From Bdellovibrionales bacterium Ga0074137 (GTDB lineage: Bacteria > Bdellovibrionota > Bdellovibrionia > Bdellovibrionales > JAMPXM01): a stretch of DNA of 64,000 bases. The position numbers were made by a program, and so were the translations under genes. The stretch lies in contig LNDT01000008.1 of NCBI GenBank assembly GCA_001464715.1, positions 1-64,000 on the forward strand, read 5' to 3'. This document shows, in pieces, positions 7,768-16,886 of this stretch; position 1 is the first letter of the stretch; every line of letters begins with the position of its first letter. The notes beneath the pieces are model-generated. The model saw only the letters and a list, made by a program, of their open reading frames with translations, did no database searches and was not told the origin of the DNA.

Positions 7768-9114
7768 TCAAACGCTCGTGGAAAAAATGCGCGCGTTCGG
7801 CGCTTTTTCGCGAAGTCTAATATCCAAAGCCATACAGGCATTTCTTAAAAAGGGACGACCCTCGGGCTTCATCGACAGAACTTTTCCATCAATAGCCACA
7901 AGACCATCTTGAATTAATTCGTGAAGAAATGTTCGTACATCGTTGGCTTGAGCTTCACTTTCAAGCTCAACTGTAAATTTAGTCATGAGTCGAAGAATCT
8001 GCTCGCGATGCTTTCGGTCCTGAATGGATAGAATATGCCCGCGAAACGTCGGAATTTCGCCTCGATCTGTGGCTTCCTCATACACAGGCAAAACTTTTTC
8101 GTTTTGATGAAAACAGCCCGGCGCTTCCGAAATAGCAGATACGCCAAGTCCCAACATGACATCCGTTCGAACATCCGAGTAGCCCATAAAATTCCTATGT
8201 AAAGTTCCCGATGACGCCGCCTTAGCAAGGCCATCGGACTTAAGCGCAAAGTGATCCATTCCAATTTCGATATAACCTTCAGACAAAAGTTTTTCCCGGG
8301 CTGTTTCGTAAAGCGCTCGTTTTTCTGCTCCGACGGGGAGGTCTTCGTCTTTAAAAAGTCTTTGAGCCGGCTTGATCCATGGAACTAAAGCAAACGAGTA
8401 AAGTGCGATTCGATCAGGCTTAAGCTCAAGGGTCTTTTCGATCATCACTTTCGTAGTTTCAAGCGTCTGCTTCGGAAGACCATAGATCAGATCAAAGTTG
8501 ATCGACTCGTATCCAAGATCCCGGGCCCCTTTTGTGATCGCAAATGTTTGCTGAAAAGGTTGAACGCGGTTCACAAGTCGCTGCACTTCGGGATCAAAAT
8601 CCTGCACACCAAGACTGATGCGATTGAATCCGTGTTTTCTTAACACTTCCATTTGATCTAACGTGGTTCTTCTCGGGTCGACTTCGATGCTGCCTTCGAA
8701 ACCTTCGGGACTCTTCCGAAGTCCTTTCAGAAGACCTCCGACCAAACGATCAAGCTCAAAGGCCGAGAGAAAAGTCGGGGTGCCGCCGCCCAAGTGCATG
8801 TTCACCAAGGGTCGAAGCGCTAAGGCTGGTGCCGCCTTTAGGTAGGCCTCATGCTCTTTCAAAACGCGTGTTACATAGGGAGATTCACGTTTGTGGTCCT
8901 TTGTGATCGACGTATTGCAGCCGCAGAACGTACACAAAGTTTCACAAAACGGAATATGAACATACATGGACCATTGGCTTTTCTCTGAAGCCAAGCCTTG
9001 ATTTAGTTCTGAAATCCATTGATCGCGCGTGGGATTTTCGGTCCAGTAAGGCACAGTCGGATAACTCGTATAGCGCGGCGCCGGAATGTCGTACTTTGCG
9101 AAGAGATTTTTCAT
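7768..9114 (-). CDS. hemN: Oxygen-independent coproporphyrinogen III oxidase (radical SAM)
   Basis: The start is ATG 9114 (MKNLFAKYDIPAPRYTSYPTVPYW), which overlaps the hemE stop by 4 bp; the longer frame upstream lies inside hemE. This gives 448 aa, usual for HemN. The radical-SAM cluster reads HIPFCETLCTFCGCN, giving CxxxCxxC plus the extra HemN cysteine. MHLGGGTPTFLS, RISLGVQDFDPEVQ and FDLIYGLPKQT are all HemN signatures, and a C-terminal HemN_C region follows. It decarboxylates two propionates of coproporphyrinogen III without oxygen. No oxygen-dependent hemF is seen in this window. Confidence 0.95.
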   Translation of the reverse strand: MKNLFAKYDIPAPRYTSYPTVPYWTENPTRDQWISELNQGLASEKSQWSMYVHIPFCETLCTFCGCNTSITKDHKRESPYVTRVLKEHEAYLKAAPALALRPLVNMHLGGGTPTFLSAFELDRLVGGLLKGLRKSPEGFEGSIEVDPRRTTLDQMEVLRKHGFNRISLGVQDFDPEVQRLVNRVQPFQQTFAITKGARDLGYESINFDLIYGLPKQTLETTKVMIEKTLELKPDRIALYSFALVPWIKPAQRLFKDEDLPVGAEKRALYETAREKLLSEGYIEIGMDHFALKSDGLAKAASSGTLHRNFMGYSDVRTDVMLGLGVSAISEAPGCFHQNEKVLPVYEEATDRGEIPTFRGHILSIQDRKHREQILRLMTKFTVELESEAQANDVRTFLHELIQDGLVAIDGKVLSMKPEGRPFLRNACMALDIRLREKAPNARIFSTSV

Positions 9115-10136
9115 ATAAACACTTCTCGCACGAGCTGCACAAATCTCTTCACGTTGGCTTCTGGTGTCCCCGGTAGAACTCCGTGGCCAAGACCTGACAC
9201 CCAACCTCGACGCTCGCCTTCCGTGAGACCTTTTAGCTTCGCGAGATATTTAGTAGCGCGCTCTTCGAACTGATCTTTGGGAAGAAATAGCAACGACTGA
9301 TCAAAGTTCCCTTGCACAAATCCACGGCTGATTCGCGGTGTGCGAAGTACCTCTCTTAAATCCCAACGATGGTCGTAGCCCACTCCCACAATCTCGTCCG
9401 AGTGAAACACCTGGGATTTTAAGTGCGGTGCTTGAATACCGCGAGCGTAGTAGCCAATTTTCCCAGGAAAAGCGCGGGTGAGCTCTCGCAACGCAGGCGT
9501 CACCACTTCTGTGAAAAGATCGGGATCAAGTTCTCCGGCGGAAGTGTCGAAAATCATAACGACTTCGACACCACCTTTTAGTTGAAGCTCGATATTGAGT
9601 TTCAAAAGCGGCACCATACGCTCACAAAACTTTCTGTAAAGATCGAGCTTCACTTTCGAAGCTTCAAGCCCGCCTTTGTGGGCACCTTCGACCGCATATG
9701 TGAAAAGCGTCCAAGGCCCGCCAACAAAACCGATCAAACTCTTATGTTTCGGAAGTTTCTCTCGCGTGAGGCGCGCAGCTTCTTGCTGAAAACGAAGTCC
9801 TTCAATCGCGACATCGACATCTTTGAATTTGGCTAAACCCTCGTCGGTCAAAGACGTCGAAAGTTTTGGACCGGGGTCATAGGTTAAACCCATTCCGAAG
9901 GCTTCCAATGGAAAGAGCAGATCGCTGAAAAGAATCGACACGTCGAAATCGAAATCAAGAATTGGTCCCAGGGCAACTTCACTGGCAAGAACTGGGTCCT
10001 TGCAAAGAGTGATGAAATCATTTTTGGACCGTAAGCCCTGGTAGTGCTTATGATAGCGACCCGCCTGGCGCATAAACCAAACCGGCGGACATGCTTGCTC
10101 GATACCACGAAGTGCATTCTGAAATTTATCGTTCAC
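9111..10136 (-). CDS. hemE: Uroporphyrinogen decarboxylase
   Basis: 341 aa, standard length. It converts uroporphyrinogen III to coproporphyrinogen III. PPVWFMRQAGRYHKHYQ near residue 15 is the conserved HemE substrate-binding motif, followed by SDLLFPLEAFGMGLTYDPGP and GFVGGPWTLFTYAVEG. YYARGIQAPHL and FVQGNFDQSLLF lie towards the C-terminus. The start is GTG 10136, preceded by GGGGG at 5-nt spacing. It follows the response regulator after a 28-bp gap holding a GC-rich hairpin and overlaps hemN by 4 bp. Confidence 0.95.
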   Translation of the reverse strand: MNDKFQNALRGIEQACPPVWFMRQAGRYHKHYQGLRSKNDFITLCKDPVLASEVALGPILDFDFDVSILFSDLLFPLEAFGMGLTYDPGPKLSTSLTDEGLAKFKDVDVAIEGLRFQQEAARLTREKLPKHKSLIGFVGGPWTLFTYAVEGAHKGGLEASKVKLDLYRKFCERMVPLLKLNIELQLKGGVEVVMIFDTSAGELDPDLFTEVVTPALRELTRAFPGKIGYYARGIQAPHLKSQVFHSDEIVGVGYDHRWDLREVLRTPRISRGFVQGNFDQSLLFLPKDQFEERATKYLAKLKGLTEGERRGWVSGLGHGVLPGTPEANVKRFVQLVREVFI

Positions 10137-10148
10137 ACGAACCCCCGT

Positions 10149-10163
10149 CCCGCCAAAGGCGGG
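10149..10163 (-). promoter_or_regulatory. GC-rich hairpin between response regulator and hemE
   Basis: CCCGCC-AAA-GGCGGG is a perfect 6-bp stem that ends one base before the regulator stop codon. It is the only substantial gap (28 bp) between the coupled genes of the operon apart from hemC-hemL. No T-run follows on the minus strand, so it is not a standard terminator. It could protect or process the mRNA, or moderate readthrough into hemE. Confidence 0.4.
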
Positions 10164-10164
10164 C

Positions 10165-10839
10165 TTATTCCCACTGATATCCGACGCTTCTCACGGAACG
10201 AATCCGGGCGGCGTGGGTTTCACCCAGCGACTGCCGTAGCCGAACAATGGCGTTATCCACCGTTCGAGACGACGGAAAACTTTCTTCGCCCCAGATCTTA
10301 TCCAAAATTTCATCGCGACTCACAACGGCCGGACTTCTCTCAACCAACAGGCGCAACAAGCTGGCGTCGCGCGGCTGAAGGCGGTCGATAACAGCCGCAC
10401 TCGCAAGCTTGCTCTCTTTCACTTCAAGAGCGTCCCAGTGAAGAACACGGTCCCCCAAATCAAGCCACTCAGGACTCGAATGATTATCTAAGACGTGCTT
10501 CACACGAAGCAGCAGCTCGCGAAGATGAAAGGGCTTTGGAATGTATTCTTCAGCTCCCAGCTCGTAACCTTCAAGCCGGTATTCAGCCGATGTCATCGCC
10601 GTCAAAAACACAAAGGGTGTTGTTTGCTTTCCTCGACGAATCTCTTTCGCTAAATCGAAACCACTTCCGTCAGGAAGACCTACATCAAGAATCAAAAGAT
10701 CAAAGCGCCGTTTTGAAATTTCCAAACGAGCCCGATCAATTCGGTCGACCCAAACGACATCGTAGCCCTCCTTTGCGAGACGCTCCGACAAAGTTTCAGC
10801 GAGAGTTCGATCATCCTCAACGAGAAGCAGACTTTTCAT
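10165..10839 (-). CDS. OmpR-family response regulator inside the haem operon
   Basis: 224 aa. The receiver domain spans about 1-115 with acidic pair E8/D9/D10, phospho-acceptor D52 (LLILDVGLPDGSG), the T/S switch region FVFLTAMTS and lysine in EEYIPKPF. The C-terminal winged helix from about 130 ends in SRTVDNAIVRLRQSLG and RSVRSVGYQW, typical of OmpR/PhoB DNA-binding domains. The ATG overlaps the kinase stop by 4 bp, so the pair is coupled. Placement between hemL and hemE suggests it senses or adjusts haem supply, or that hem expression is tied to the signal sensed. That is inference; no target site was identified. Confidence 0.92.
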   Translation of the reverse strand: MKSLLLVEDDRTLAETLSERLAKEGYDVVWVDRIDRARLEISKRRFDLLILDVGLPDGSGFDLAKEIRRGKQTTPFVFLTAMTSAEYRLEGYELGAEEYIPKPFHLRELLLRVKHVLDNHSSPEWLDLGDRVLHWDALEVKESKLASAAVIDRLQPRDASLLRLLVERSPAVVSRDEILDKIWGEESFPSSRTVDNAIVRLRQSLGETHAARIRSVRSVGYQWE

Positions 10840-11795
10840 GAGTTGATCTTTCCGTTCGTCGCCAGAGGAAGTTCCAACTCGACTGCGAATCCTTTTTCAA
10901 GAGCAGAAACTTTCGCGCGGCCACCAAGTCTCTCGACAAGTCGAGCGACAAGATAAAGTCCAATACCACTTCCACTGGTCCCAGTTTGTCGGGCAAAAAT
11001 TTCGCCCAAACGGTTAACGTCGCCACGAAACCCACGTCCGTCATCGCTCAGCAGAATTCGTGCGTGGGATCCAATAGTCTCACAAACAACATCAAGCTTC
11101 TGAGCTTCGCCATGACGACTGGAATTTTGCGCTATATTTCGAATGATGCTTTCAAGTGCTCGGCGGTCCGCAAGCACGCGAACATCACCCGACACTGAAA
11201 GCTTCATCTGCGGCCAAAGATGCGAAAGCGATGAAACGAGATCCCGAATCGAAACCGATTCAAGGAGCATCGAACTTTTGTCGGCGTCGGCTAAAAACAA
11301 AGCATTTTCCAGTTGAGTCTCAAGTCGTCCCGCATCGCTCATGATTCGGCCCAAGAGTTTACTGGAGGCCAACCTTGAACTTACAGACTCTGGCGACTCG
11401 ATTTCATCGCGAAGACTTTCCGTTTGAATCCGAAGGCTCGAAAGCGAAGTTTTTAAATCATGCGTGAAGGATGCAAAAAACTCTTCAATCTGGCGGGCCC
11501 GTCGGCTCTCGACGCGAATATTATAAAGTAAAGTAGCGCCGCCAAACATCAGAAGAATTAAAAGGACACCGCCCTCACTCACTAACATGAAGTGCTGTCG
11601 CTGAAGTCGCGTCGATGTTTCTGGCGTGGCCGAACTTGCGCCAACCTGCCGAATCTCATCAAGCTGGTTGAGTCCGAAAACCAACCACCACGAGGCCAAC
11701 GTCAAAGTGAACAAAAGCCACACAGTGGCCATTGCAAATTTCACGGAAAGCCGACGGCTGGATCTTGCGGGCTTCAAACCCGTGCTGTTGATCAT
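10836..11795 (-). CDS. Membrane sensor histidine kinase inside the haem operon
   Basis: 319 aa. Two membrane segments (about 21-42, [22 protein letters not shown], and about 70-92, [22 protein letters not shown]) enclose a short periplasmic loop of about 28 residues, too small for a folded sensor domain. The dimerisation/phosphotransfer helix has H112 in [12 protein letters not shown]. The ATPase domain shows an N-box ([14 protein letters not shown]), G1 (LSDDGRGF) and G2 ([18 protein letters not shown]). Its start overlaps the hemL stop and its stop overlaps the regulator start. With so little outside the membrane, it probably senses a membrane or intramembrane signal. Confidence 0.92.
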   Translation of the reverse strand: MINSTGLKPARSSRRLSVKFAMATVWLLFTLTLASWWLVFGLNQLDEIRQVGASSATPETSTRLQRQHFMLVSEGGVLLILLMFGGATLLYNIRVESRRARQIEEFFASFTHDLKTSLSSLRIQTESLRDEIESPESVSSRLASSKLLGRIMSDAGRLETQLENALFLADADKSSMLLESVSIRDLVSSLSHLWPQMKLSVSGDVRVLADRRALESIIRNIAQNSSRHGEAQKLDVVCETIGSHARILLSDDGRGFRGDVNRLGEIFARQTGTSGSGIGLYLVARLVERLGGRAKVSALEKGFAVELELPLATNGKINS

Positions 11796-13102
11796 GAAAG
11801 CGCCTCGCGCGCGACTCGTGCAATCGTGGTTCGCGCTTTCAAAAGAATTTCTTTTGTGTGAGCGGCTCCAACAAAGCCGACTTCATACCCGCTGGGTGCC
11901 AAATAGACGCCGTTTTCAAGGCATGCGTGAAACACTTTTTTAAACCGTGGTGCATGATCGTCGGCAAACTGCGAAAGGCGACGAACGATGGGGACGGATG
12001 TTTCACCGTGAACCCAAAATATCGAACCAAAGCGCGCGACCTTTAGTCGCAAGCCGCTGTCCGCAAAATCACTTTCAAGGCCCGCGGCAAATTCGTTTGT
12101 TCTTTCGCCAAGATCCTTCCAAAGTCCCATCGCTTCCGCTTTTTGAAGGGTCTTCAGGCCCGCGCGCATTCCGACCGGGTTCGCACTCAGAGTTCCGGCT
12201 TGATAGACCGGTCCCGACGGAGCGACCAAGTCCATCAGATCATGGCGTCCTCCATAACATCCGACCGGAAACCCACCGCCGATGACTTTTCCGTACGTCA
12301 CAAGATCGGGACGAATGCATAGAAGTCCGGCCATACCCTGAAGGCCGACTCGAAATCCGGAAATCACTTCATCGAAAATTAGAAGTGTTCCATTGGTTTT
12401 ACAGAGAGCTTCGATCTTTCTTAAAAAAAGTCCGCGTTGAATAAGCAAACCGTAGTTCGCCGGGAGCGGTTCGATAATCACAGCCGCAAGATCTTTTGCG
12501 TGTTGATTGAAAATTCTCTCAAATCCGATTTCGTCATCTAATGACGCTACGATTGTTTCATTCGCCACGGCTGCTGAAACCCCGGCACTGTCGCTGGCCG
12601 CTTGCCCAGGAACTGCGTCGGCGAGGCCGCTTCCAGCCTTTACCAACAAAGAATCAACATGCCCGTGATAGCACCCGTCGAATTTTAAAACTTTCGATCG
12701 TCCCGTTGCCGCTCTGGCGACACGAAGTGCGCTCATCACGGCCTCTGTTCCCGAACTGACAAAACGAAGTTTTTCCACCCACGGAACTCGACTCGTAATC
12801 CACTCTGCAAGTTCCAGCGAATAAGGTTCGCAGGCTCCAAATGTCCAAGCAAGATCGACGGTCTCGTGCACAACAGCCGCAACATCCGGGTCCCTGTGTC
12901 CCAGAATTAGAGGTCCAAAGCTTTGGCAAAAATCAAGATACGTCTTACCTTCAACAGAAAGAAGCTCGCAGCCTCTGGCTTCTTTAAAGAAAACGGGCGT
13001 TCCACCGACGCTGCGAAATGCACGGACCGGAGAGTGAACTCCGCCCGGAGTGATTTTTAATGAACGATCAAACAGTTCTTTCGAATTTTTCGAAAACGTC
13101 AT
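11792..13102 (-). CDS. hemL: Glutamate-1-semialdehyde 2,1-aminomutase
   Basis: 436 aa. This PLP enzyme converts glutamate-1-semialdehyde to 5-aminolevulinate, the second step of the C5 pathway that begins with HemA. The N-terminus [30 protein letters not shown] is typical. [22 protein letters not shown] binds the cofactor phosphate, [14 protein letters not shown] follows, and [18 protein letters not shown] carries the Schiff-base lysine. The 15-bp gap after hemC and the ATGA overlap with the kinase place it firmly in the operon. Confidence 0.95.
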   Translation of the reverse strand: MTFSKNSKELFDRSLKITPGGVHSPVRAFRSVGGTPVFFKEARGCELLSVEGKTYLDFCQSFGPLILGHRDPDVAAVVHETVDLAWTFGACEPYSLELAEWITSRVPWVEKLRFVSSGTEAVMSALRVARAATGRSKVLKFDGCYHGHVDSLLVKAGSGLADAVPGQAASDSAGVSAAVANETIVASLDDEIGFERIFNQHAKDLAAVIIEPLPANYGLLIQRGLFLRKIEALCKTNGTLLIFDEVISGFRVGLQGMAGLLCIRPDLVTYGKVIGGGFPVGCYGGRHDLMDLVAPSGPVYQAGTLSANPVGMRAGLKTLQKAEAMGLWKDLGERTNEFAAGLESDFADSGLRLKVARFGSIFWVHGETSVPIVRRLSQFADDHAPRFKKVFHACLENGVYLAPSGYEVGFVGAAHTKEILLKARTTIARVAREALS

Positions 13103-13117
13103 TTACGGCCTCACGCT

Positions 13118-14788
13118 TTATGCCTTTTTGCTCGAGCTGCGTTTTGAAAGCTCGGAGAAGAAATCAGATTCATTTAAAAAAATAACAACGCGCTTTTTGA
13201 TCTCATCATCCGCCACACTGGCCGCGCGAAGCTCTTGGACAATAGCCTCATGGGTGTGCCCTGGTCCACTGGCATGATAGCCGTTCACAATGTTAGGGCC
13301 AACTGAAAGTGCTGCGCGAAACTGCGATCCACTTTTCCAGAAAAAGTAGTTCTTTCCATTAAAACTCTCTGCTTCAGGTGGCACCACGTCGACCTTGTAC
13401 GTACCAATGGGTTCATTACCACCAGAACGACGAAACAGAATTTCTTCTTTCGCAGCGTCAAGGTGCGTGAGTTTCGTCCAGGAAACATTGCCACCCGCCA
13501 AATGATCAATCGCGGGAATTTCTGTCTCGCCCAGACTCTCGCTGGATCCATGAACCCACACGCCTTTTTTAACAAGCTGCCGCCATGTTGAAAGGCCTGC
13601 GGCCCATACAAACCCAGAAAGAGGCTGACCGCTTTCGGGCCAGGCATTGGCCCGCGCAATAAAAAATCCACGCTGTGGTGAATCCGGCAAAACAAAACCA
13701 TCCACCGGACGTCGGTTCACGGCTTTCATTTCAGTTTCGCAAATCTCATCGGGAGAAATTGATCGAGGCCAAAATTTTAGCGGATCGTTTTTCCTTGAAA
13801 GCTCCCAGAAGTTCAAAACGAGGCCCGCGTCCGTCAGACCGCGAACAGAACGAACGCGCCCATAAGGACGATTCAAACATGTCACACCGATTTTTTGATG
13901 GCAGCCGCCGCCGTGACGAGCCAGTTCCGCACGTTCTTCTTCCACGCACAGACGGTCGTCGGTCGCATCTATTTTTTTACAGAGTTCAAGAATGTCGTCT
14001 CGTCCGGAACGGACTTCGATGGCCAAAGCGCCTTGCGCCGCCGCTGTCGGGTTTACAGAGAGTGGTAGCACCACAAAAAACGCCTTCGCTAGAAACTCTC
14101 GAAGCGTGCGTTCGCTTTCGGGAAATTTCTCACCATAGCGGCTTGATGTCAGAAGACGATCAAGCGCCGCTTTTGCGACGATAAGAGCGTCCGGTGCTGC
14201 TGCGGCGAGGTTCGCGTCGGGCGTAATGAGCTTTCCCACGCGAGTCGCGATATTTCCTCGGACCGGTACGAACTCAATTTCAGGCGTTATAGAAAACGGA
14301 AGCGCCCAGCCAAGAAATTCTGTTAAATTATAAACTCGTCGTGGCGATGATGTCAGAACCCGAAACGGTCGAAGTGAGCGCAAAGACGAGGCCGACTGAC
14401 CCATCGACGGTGACGGCGATAGAGCCCAGTTCTTTAGCCAAAGATCTTTTCGAACTAAAAGTACATCGCGCGCATCGGCTCTGGGAAGTGTCGCAGCGAT
14501 CACTGCGCCGTCGCGAGGTCCTATGGGAAGATCCTTCCAGGAATGGACGACGACATCCACCACACCCGCTTTTAAATCCTGAACGAAGTCTTGCGTGAAA
14601 ACGCCTTTTTCCGGCATCTGCCAGAGCGGATCGTCGGCCCGCTGATCTCCCAGCGAGGATCGAAATGAGTATTCGATTTTTAAAGGAACCCCACCCGCGA
14701 GGGCTTGCGCCTTTTCCAGCGCGCGACCAACTTCGAAGGCCTGAAGTCGCGCGAGATCAGATTGTCTCGCAGCGATCTTCACGACCAT
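13118..14788 (-). CDS. hemC: Hydroxymethylbilane synthase fused to a putative uroporphyrinogen-III synthase domain
   Basis: 556 aa, against about 310 for ordinary HemC. Residues 1-310 are HemC: IAARQSDLARLQAFEVGRAL, a VVHSWKDLP motif matching the usual VHSxKDxP, LTSSPRRVYNL, VRGNIATRV and ARHGGGCHQKIGV with C296 as the dipyrromethane-cofactor cysteine. Residues from about 360 form a second domain with WAAGLSTWRQLVKKGVWVHG, KLTHLDA and a final GYHASGPGHTHEAI. By position and context it is probably a divergent HemD (uroporphyrinogen-III synthase), which would supply the step otherwise missing between hemC and hemE here. That assignment is inference. The start overlaps the hemA stop by 10 bp. 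Confidence 0.85.
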   Translation of the reverse strand: MVVKIAARQSDLARLQAFEVGRALEKAQALAGGVPLKIEYSFRSSLGDQRADDPLWQMPEKGVFTQDFVQDLKAGVVDVVVHSWKDLPIGPRDGAVIAATLPRADARDVLLVRKDLWLKNWALSPSPSMGQSASSLRSLRPFRVLTSSPRRVYNLTEFLGWALPFSITPEIEFVPVRGNIATRVGKLITPDANLAAAAPDALIVAKAALDRLLTSSRYGEKFPESERTLREFLAKAFFVVLPLSVNPTAAAQGALAIEVRSGRDDILELCKKIDATDDRLCVEEERAELARHGGGCHQKIGVTCLNRPYGRVRSVRGLTDAGLVLNFWELSRKNDPLKFWPRSISPDEICETEMKAVNRRPVDGFVLPDSPQRGFFIARANAWPESGQPLSGFVWAAGLSTWRQLVKKGVWVHGSSESLGETEIPAIDHLAGGNVSWTKLTHLDAAKEEILFRRSGGNEPIGTYKVDVVPPEAESFNGKNYFFWKSGSQFRAALSVGPNIVNGYHASGPGHTHEAIVQELRAASVADDEIKKRVVIFLNESDFFSELSKRSSSKKA

Positions 14789-15750
14789 ACATCATCCCAA
14801 CCAAACGGACGATGCGTCGCTGCCAAAAGACGCGCCTCAACGCATTGATCAATCAACGCCAAGGCTGCTGACTTTTTCTCGTCGGCCTGGCTGCGCGCAA
14901 GTTCAATCGATGAAAATACTTCGTCCAAAGAACGCAAACTCTTCGTCTGCCGTCGGAGGATCATTTCTTTCAGAGAATCGTGTCTCCCCTCGCCGCGCAA
15001 ATCGATGACAAGATCAAAGTTTGCATCTTGAGCCCATTTGCAAATTTCAACGGAAGTCATGGGGGCCGCAACAATCAAAATTCGCTGTGACTCTGGTTGG
15101 CTCGGCGCAGGCCCCTTAGAGAGCTCAGAAAATGAAATCGCCTCATCAGTGACGAAGCCAATTCGCTCGCGCGCCGATTCAAGGTTTCGCGCATGGACGA
15201 CGATCTGCGCTTCTTTCTTCATCGCTTTCAAAATCCAAGGCATAACTTCGATCGCCAGTTTTCCGGAGCCAAGAAATTCAATCTGCGGACGACGAAATTC
15301 TCGGACCTCGCGGCGAACAAGACTTCCATAGGATTGACTGCCCAAATCTAGAAGATGTTTTTGTCGAACAAGCTTCACATCTTCAATCAACGCTCTCGCC
15401 CAAGCACGAAGGGTCGATGTAAAGGCCGTGTCGTGAGTTTCAGCGGAAAGTCGATCCTGAATGGCGTCTTTGAACTGCCCGAAAACCTCGGTCTCGCCGA
15501 TCAGGGGCGAATGAAGACCACAGATGATTTCCAAAAGTCGACGGTAGGCCGCTTCACCGTCAAGCCACTCCCCCGGAGGTTTTGCTGCGAGTGTCGGAAC
15601 TGGTAAAACGATGTCATCGGGCACCAAGGCCAGAGATCGCAAACAAGTCTGCCAATGAAAGGCCTGAGTACGTTCACCCAATAGCTGAAGAACGTTTCCG
15701 GGCTGGGACCCTACTTGGTGATAAAGCTTTAATCGCATGGCACCGAACAT
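14779..15750 (-). CDS. hemA: Glutamyl-tRNA reductase, short form
   Basis: ATG 15750 is chosen because AAAGGA lies 5 nt upstream; ATG 15756 is possible. This gives 323 aa, about 100 shorter than typical GluTR. The catalytic cysteine is probably C36 in WQTCLRSL, corresponding to the usual TCNR. IICGLHSPLIGETEVFGQFKDAI is the strongest family signature. An NADPH-binding fold follows with IEFLGSGKLAIEVMPWILKAM. The C-terminal dimerisation helices of the family appear to be absent, the protein ending soon after the spinal-helix region. It reduces glutamyl-tRNA to glutamate-1-semialdehyde and is the first gene of the operon. Confidence 0.88.
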   Translation of the reverse strand: MFGAMRLKLYHQVGSQPGNVLQLLGERTQAFHWQTCLRSLALVPDDIVLPVPTLAAKPPGEWLDGEAAYRRLLEIICGLHSPLIGETEVFGQFKDAIQDRLSAETHDTAFTSTLRAWARALIEDVKLVRQKHLLDLGSQSYGSLVRREVREFRRPQIEFLGSGKLAIEVMPWILKAMKKEAQIVVHARNLESARERIGFVTDEAISFSELSKGPAPSQPESQRILIVAAPMTSVEICKWAQDANFDLVIDLRGEGRHDSLKEMILRRQTKSLRSLDEVFSSIELARSQADEKKSAALALIDQCVEARLLAATHRPFGWDDVWS

Positions 15751-15807
15751 GCTCATCCTTTTGTAGAAGCTGGCCCCGGTTTTAGAAACCTGCTGCTAGT
15801 AAGACGA

Positions 15808-15835
15808 TATCTAGGACAGGTCGGGCTTGTGTCAC
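15808..15835 (-). promoter_or_regulatory. Candidate promoter of the haem operon
   Basis: On the minus strand, GTGACA (15835-15830) and TAGATA (15813-15808) are separated by 16 bp, a moderate sigma-70-type match placed about 58 bp before the hemA start. The 157-bp gap is shared with the divergent lipoprotein gene at 15908. Neighbouring GTGTCA/GTGAC half-sites near 15830-15856 might bind a regulator. This is a pattern match only. Confidence 0.35.
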
Positions 15836-15907
15836 GGAAGTGTCATTCGCAGGTGACTCTCATTGGAAAATTGTCTATTTTTTGATCAAACTCTTGAAGG
15901 GATCACG

Positions 15908-16810
15908 ATGAAGCTCGCCACGTTCGCCATCCTTGCGACTGTACTTTTTCAGCTCGGCTGCCAAAAAGCCGAAAATGCAGCGATGCCGCCCTTACCGCCT
16001 CAAACTGAAACGACCAAACCGGGCGGCGTCGCCGTCGCCCGTGTTGCAGTCATAGCCTTTTCCGAACTCGCTCATCTCGAACGAGCGATGAAACCCTATT
16101 ACGGTCTCGAGCTTTCGTCCGACAGAACAGCGGGATGCCGCAAGTCCGTTTCGTCGCGAACAAAACTCTGGAAGACCGACTGGAACTGCGAATTCGCCGA
16201 CGCTACGCCCGGCCAAAAAGTCATCGTCGGTCAAGAGTCTGTGGATTTTGATCCGAAGAAAATGTCTTTATCGTACGACTCAAGATTTGAAACCAAAATC
16301 ATCGATCAGCTCGAGCCAGAACCCGTCGATCGCATTCATGAGGTGGTCAACACTCGGAAAATGAAAATCATCTTCGACCGCACGTCCGAGACGCCACGGA
16401 AAGCTCAATTTGGAATTACAAGCCAAGGACTTCGTACTCCCATCACAGCAGTTCGGCGCGGCTCCAACTGGACGATGTCTTTGTTCGGGCAGCTCAATCT
16501 TGTCGATGGCGAATGGCAGGTCGCACCCGGCGCGAAAGTGGTGATGAACGGCGCTCTTTTTGGTGACGACGACGACCGCTTCAACCTGTGGGCCTCTGGC
16601 GATTTTAATTTCACGTTAATAAACAGCACTCAGCTGACAGGCTTGTCGACAAGTTCAACCTGCACGAAGCCCCAGACTGGAAAGTGGAAAGTTAAATCCA
16701 CAGGTGGTGGCGAAGTTTTCGACACTGAAATCGAACTGTCATCCGCGGGCGTCGGCGAAACGTCAGGTTCGACTCTCAATTGGCCTTACGACTTCTGCGA
16801 ACGTCCCTGA
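15908..16810 (+). CDS. Lipoprotein, unknown function
   Basis: ATG 15908 follows GAAGGG at 7-nt spacing and starts a lipoprotein signal (MKLATFAILATVLFQLGC), with the lipidated cysteine at residue 18 followed by QKAENAAMPP. The longer frame upstream would bury the signal and is rejected. The mature protein of about 283 aa has four further cysteines and a beta-rich appearance. No family recognised. It is divergent from hemA and shares its 157-bp upstream region, so shared regulation is possible but unproven. Confidence 0.75.
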   Translation: MKLATFAILATVLFQLGCQKAENAAMPPLPPQTETTKPGGVAVARVAVIAFSELAHLERAMKPYYGLELSSDRTAGCRKSVSSRTKLWKTDWNCEFADATPGQKVIVGQESVDFDPKKMSLSYDSRFETKIIDQLEPEPVDRIHEVVNTRKMKIIFDRTSETPRKAQFGITSQGLRTPITAVRRGSNWTMSLFGQLNLVDGEWQVAPGAKVVMNGALFGDDDDRFNLWASGDFNFTLINSTQLTGLSTSSTCTKPQTGKWKVKSTGGGEVFDTEIELSSAGVGETSGSTLNWPYDFCERP

Positions 16811-16886
16811 TTAAGACACTGACTGGATAAAATTTTAGACGAAACAAAGTCTGAAGTCTTGCCGCAATTGCGCCGATAATATTCCG

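Noticed and set aside
15895-15908. TTGATCAA near 15888 as an Fnr site
   Set aside because: An Fnr box needs TTGAT-N4-ATCAA; here the halves touch, with no spacer.
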